Positions 63,060 to 64,000 of a stretch of 64,000 nucleotides of DNA are shown in pieces (position 1 is the first letter of the stretch; each line of letters begins with the position of its first letter). The stretch covers positions 248,001 to 312,000 of the forward strand of contig NZ_CANNES010000003.1 in assembly GCF_947503705.1 (NCBI RefSeq). Reading direction: 5' to 3'. Made by a program: the position numbers and the translations under genes. This DNA comes from an uncultured Tateyamaria sp. Its GTDB lineage: Bacteria > Pseudomonadota > Alphaproteobacteria > Rhodobacterales > Rhodobacteraceae. The notes beneath the pieces were generated by a model. The model made no database searches, was not told where the DNA came from, and was given only the letters and a program-made list of their open reading frames with translations.

Positions 63060-63865
63060 GCCGCCACCCCTTTGCGCTGGGCTTCGCCGCCTGTGGTGGC
63101 CTGCCCGCGGGTGAGGCGTTTCATCAACCGTTTGAGGATCTTTTCCGACCCCCAGGTCATGAAGAGGTAAAAGACCAGCAGCGCCAGGAAGTACCACATC
63201 CGCCAGTCCCCATGCGGGTATGACGTAAAGCGCGGCGTCTTAGTCCCGCCCAGTTCGCGGGCCCAGTAGACGACATCCTCGATGCCCAACAGGAACAAGA
63301 GCGGCGTTGCCTTGATCAGAACCTGCCACAGGTTCGAGAGACCCGGCAGGGCAAAGACCCACATTTGCGGCACCAGAATGCGCCAGAAGGTCTGACGCGG
63401 GGACATGCCGTAAGCCTCGGCTGTCTCAAGTTGAGCTTTGGGCACAGCCCGCATGGCGCCAAAGATCACGTTGGCGGCAAAAGCCCCAAAGACCAGCGCA
63501 AAGGTAATGACCGCCAAGCCAAAGGCATAGAGCTGATGCACGGTTTGCGGCGCGGTTCCAAGAGGCAGCTTGGCCCGCGGACAGACCAGGAAATCATTGC
63601 CCTGACGAATGGGGTCAGTCCAATCGGGGCAGAGCGCCTGGTGGCGCAGCCATTCAAACCCCTGATCGAGCGCGATGACGAAAAAGAGGAAGAAGGCGAT
63701 GTCAGGCACGCCCCGCACGATGGCGATGTAGCCCTTGCCAAAGATCGACAGGGGCAACAGGCGCGACCGGGCGGCCATGGCCCCGCCAAATCCAAAGGCC
63801 AGCGCCACAGGGGCCGTAACTGCCAGAATGCCCAACACCTTGAGAAAGCTGATATAGAAGGACAT
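63056..63865 (-). CDS. polar amino acid-type ABC transporter permease
   Basis: 269-residue permease, partner of the gene downstream. EAA loop AEAYGMSPRQTFWRILVPQMWVFALPG. The start at 63865 (MSFYISFLKVLG) has CAGGTG upstream and gives a normal first helix; an ATG 10 codons earlier is possible. The substrate-binding and ATPase genes are not in the window and are expected beyond the right edge. Confidence 0.85.
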   Translation of the reverse strand: MSFYISFLKVLGILAVTAPVALAFGFGGAMAARSRLLPLSIFGKGYIAIVRGVPDIAFFLFFVIALDQGFEWLRHQALCPDWTDPIRQGNDFLVCPRAKLPLGTAPQTVHQLYAFGLAVITFALVFGAFAANVIFGAMRAVPKAQLETAEAYGMSPRQTFWRILVPQMWVFALPGLSNLWQVLIKATPLLFLLGIEDVVYWARELGGTKTPRFTSYPHGDWRMWYFLALLVFYLFMTWGSEKILKRLMKRLTRGQATTGGEAQRKGVAA

Positions 63866-64000
63866 GTGCACACCTGTCGTCAGGTAACACGCCATCCAAG
63901 GGGCAGTCGTGAGTAGGTCGGGGTCTGTGCAAAAACTAAAGATCTGAGGCCCCTTTCACCACTTTTGACCGGCTGAACAGTCCTGAGCAATGACAGATGC

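Noticed and set aside
1-64000. CRISPR array, tRNA genes or rRNA
   Set aside because: No spaced direct repeats of CRISPR type, no tRNA cloverleaf with conserved loops and no rRNA sequence were seen in any intergenic region.

Overview
The window is a 64 kb piece of an alphaproteobacterial chromosome, most likely from the Roseobacter group of the Rhodobacteraceae. The reasons are GC-rich coding sequence, the tol-pal-tilS-ftsH, ruvCAB and priA-fsa-DUF484-xerC gene orders, a phosphatidylcholine synthase gene, a complete PHB cluster with PhaR-type operators, the four-gene proteasome-like (Anbu) operon, and intergenic CGGAGTATTT elements that I recall as common in this family. I see no rRNA, tRNA, insertion sequence, prophage or CRISPR array. 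Almost everything is coding.

Layout. Positions 1-6304 hold a galactoside operon: alpha-galactosidase (cut by the window edge), SDR dehydrogenase, 2-keto-3-deoxygalactonokinase, KDPGal aldolase, SMP-30 lactonase and GH42 beta-galactosidase. Together they form a De Ley-Doudoroff route from galactosides to pyruvate and glyceraldehyde-3-phosphate; only the galactonate dehydratase is not in view. Positions 6474-10450 (minus) encode the Anbu operon. Positions 10677-14221 carry an ACAD10/11-like acyl-CoA dehydrogenase, a striking array of five hairpins, and two poorly characterised genes. Positions 14225-19670 hold truA and a ycjX-GNAT-ycjF-cNMP/flavoprotein operon. Positions 19980-33704 are mostly housekeeping: ileS, priA, fsa, DUF484, xerC, a P460-like cytochrome, pcs, ogt, two transporters and prmA.

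Positions 34871-37080 are ruvCAB, perhaps with a degenerate LexA site upstream. Positions 38366-47127 are the Tol-Pal cell-envelope operon followed by tilS and ftsH. Positions 48610-55083 are the PHB locus: phaZ, phaC, phaP and phaR, with CTGC-N3-GCAG PhaR operators before phaP and phaR, and a divergent LysR/epimerase pair wedged between phaP and phaR. Positions 55124-57299 encode two PLP aminotransferases. Positions 57424-63865 (minus) form a gamma-glutamylation (Puu-like) amine catabolism locus: two ABC permeases, two glutamine-synthetase-like ligases, a class I amidotransferase-type hydrolase and a PuuB-type oxidase.

The most unusual non-coding content is (i) the five-hairpin array at 11929-12043, (ii) a dispersed hairpin-plus-CTTACGGG element at five loci, in two cases as facing half-sites between convergent genes, and (iii) four copies of the CGGAGTATTT-type element. 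Protein oddities include an SDR whose YxxxK lysine is Asn and a cNMP-binding/thioredoxin-reductase-like fusion with no CxxC. All assignments come from reading the sequence and translations; no database search was run.
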